From NCBI GenBank assembly GCA_016200445.1, contig JACQEQ010000328.1, positions 1 through 7,063 on the forward strand: DNA of 7,063 bases. Reading direction: 5' to 3'. This DNA comes from Gammaproteobacteria bacterium (GTDB lineage: Bacteria; Pseudomonadota; Gammaproteobacteria; SG8-11). Of this stretch, positions 6,351-7,063 are shown one piece after another; the stretch's first letter is position 1; every line of letters begins with the position of its first letter. The translations under genes and the position numbers were made by a program. Under the pieces are notes generated by a model. It was not told the origin of the DNA, did not search any database, and saw only the letters and a list, made by a program, of their open reading frames with translations.

Positions 6351-7063
6351 ATGAGCACGGCTCCTTTTCCCGGCACGATCATGGCTACCGATGAGTTGCG
6401 CCTAAGTTTTCCGGCGCATGAGATTCCTGATGTGCAGTCGCTCAATCCGGCTCCGCGCCATCTGGCGGCGTGGCTGGCTTCGTTTCGCGTGGGCGATTTC
6501 GACGATGCCGCCGAACGTCTGCTTAATGTGCTGCATAATTACAACCGTTGCCCGATGAAACCGGTCGCGCGTTATCAATTTCTCGAGCAACTGCAACCTG
6601 TGATTTACCAGTATGCAGATGCATTGAGCGACCGCCTCAGCGGCAACACTTTTCCGTTGGCGGAAAAACCACGTGCGAAGTATCAGTTAATCGCTGCGCT
6701 GATCCGGGAAGGAGGCTATGGCTATAAACAGGTGATTCATGATTTCACCCGAGATGCGAATAAAATCCCGCAACCCGCTGCGATCCTGGCGCAGGCAGTT
6801 TTTCAGGCAGCGGAATTCCTGAGCAAATATTTGCTTGCCGCGTATTCAGCCTATGTGCCGGAGCCAGAAGGGGTCTGGGGTGAGCTTCATCGGCTTTACG
6901 ATTTTTCCGAACGCAATGACCTGTTAGGTCATCAAACCGGAAAGACCGCCGCTACCCCGGGCGACGGTGATTCACGCACGATTAAACATCTCTACAAACG
7001 TATCGTGCTGTTGTATCTCGCAAATCCTTACCATTTGATGTGCGGTGAAGCCGCTACGATCTA
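6351..7063 (+). CDS. Hypothetical protein, N-terminal 237 residues; resembles the helical N-terminal region of large PilZ-associated proteins
   Basis: The frame is open from a TAG at 6318 to the right edge; the ATG at 6351 is its first start codon, and an ATG at 6381 is the alternative. Neither has a good ribosome binding site. The product appears soluble and mostly helical, with no signal peptide or membrane segment. Stretches seen include LAAWLASFRVGDFDDAAERLLNVLHNYNRCPMKPVARYQFLEQLQPVI (39-85), then VPEPEGVWGELHRLYDFSE (169-187) and TIKHLYKRIVLLYLANPYHLMCGEA (210-234). From memory of the families, this combination matches the N-terminal part of poorly studied gammaproteobacterial proteins of about 500-600 residues that often end in a PilZ c-di-GMP-binding domain and are sometimes annotated as molecular chaperone. 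The PilZ part would lie beyond the window, so this is inference. The gene is real judging by its long open frame, protein-like composition and spacing; its function is unknown. Confidence 0.72.
   Translation, partial: MSTAPFPGTIMATDELRLSFPAHEIPDVQSLNPAPRHLAAWLASFRVGDFDDAAERLLNVLHNYNRCPMKPVARYQFLEQLQPVIYQYADALSDRLSGNTFPLAEKPRAKYQLIAALIREGGYGYKQVIHDFTRDANKIPQPAAILAQAVFQAAEFLSKYLLAAYSAYVPEPEGVWGELHRLYDFSERNDLLGHQTGKTAATPGDGDSRTIKHLYKRIVLLYLANPYHLMCGEAATI

Noticed and set aside
1..7063. CRISPR arrays, tRNA or rRNA genes, insertion sequences, phage genes, toxin-antitoxin pairs
   Set aside because: No regularly spaced direct repeats, cloverleaf-like segments, transposase motifs or terminal inverted repeats were seen. 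The PIN domain at the left belongs to a PIN-PhoH fusion with no antitoxin-like gene in front of it.

Overview
The window looks like ordinary chromosomal DNA from a Gram-negative proteobacterium, most likely a gammaproteobacterium. It carries lolA, whose product carries lipoproteins to the outer membrane, directly after ftsK, an arrangement common in gamma- and betaproteobacteria. The PIN-PhoH protein also has the STPPLAEDHGFLPG-type sequence that I associate with gammaproteobacterial members. I cannot name a genus. I see no insertion sequence, phage gene, CRISPR array, tRNA or rRNA.

Layout. Positions 1-975 (minus strand) hold the first 325 codons of a PIN-PhoH ATPase; its C-terminus lies beyond the left edge. 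A 227-bp divergent intergenic region (976-1202) follows. It contains two inverted repeats, several TGCAC/GTGCA half-sites and possible promoters facing both ways. The plus strand then reads ftsK (1203-3503), lolA (about 3538-4224, possibly from 3505), a TRAP small permease (4240-4848) and a TRAP large permease (4833-6293). These four genes are separated by very short gaps or overlaps, so they could be one transcription unit. After a 57-bp gap containing a TATAAT hexamer, a further plus-strand gene starts at 6351 and runs off the right edge after 237 codons. It resembles the helical N-terminal part of large proteins that often end in a PilZ c-di-GMP-binding domain, but that domain would lie outside the window.

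How the genes fit together. FtsK (chromosome segregation at the septum) and LolA (periplasmic lipoprotein chaperone) are envelope and cell-cycle housekeeping functions often found side by side. The two TRAP permease genes encode the membrane part of a sodium- or proton-coupled solute importer. It resembles the subgroup annotated as mannitol/chloroaromatic-type, whose real substrates are mostly unknown. No substrate-binding protein gene accompanies them here. The PhoH and right-edge proteins probably belong to separate transcription units.

I found no convincing evidence of an undescribed system. The points most worth a second look are the symmetric elements in the phoH/ftsK divergent region, the TRAP permease pair placed behind lolA without its binding protein, and the poorly characterised gene at the right edge.
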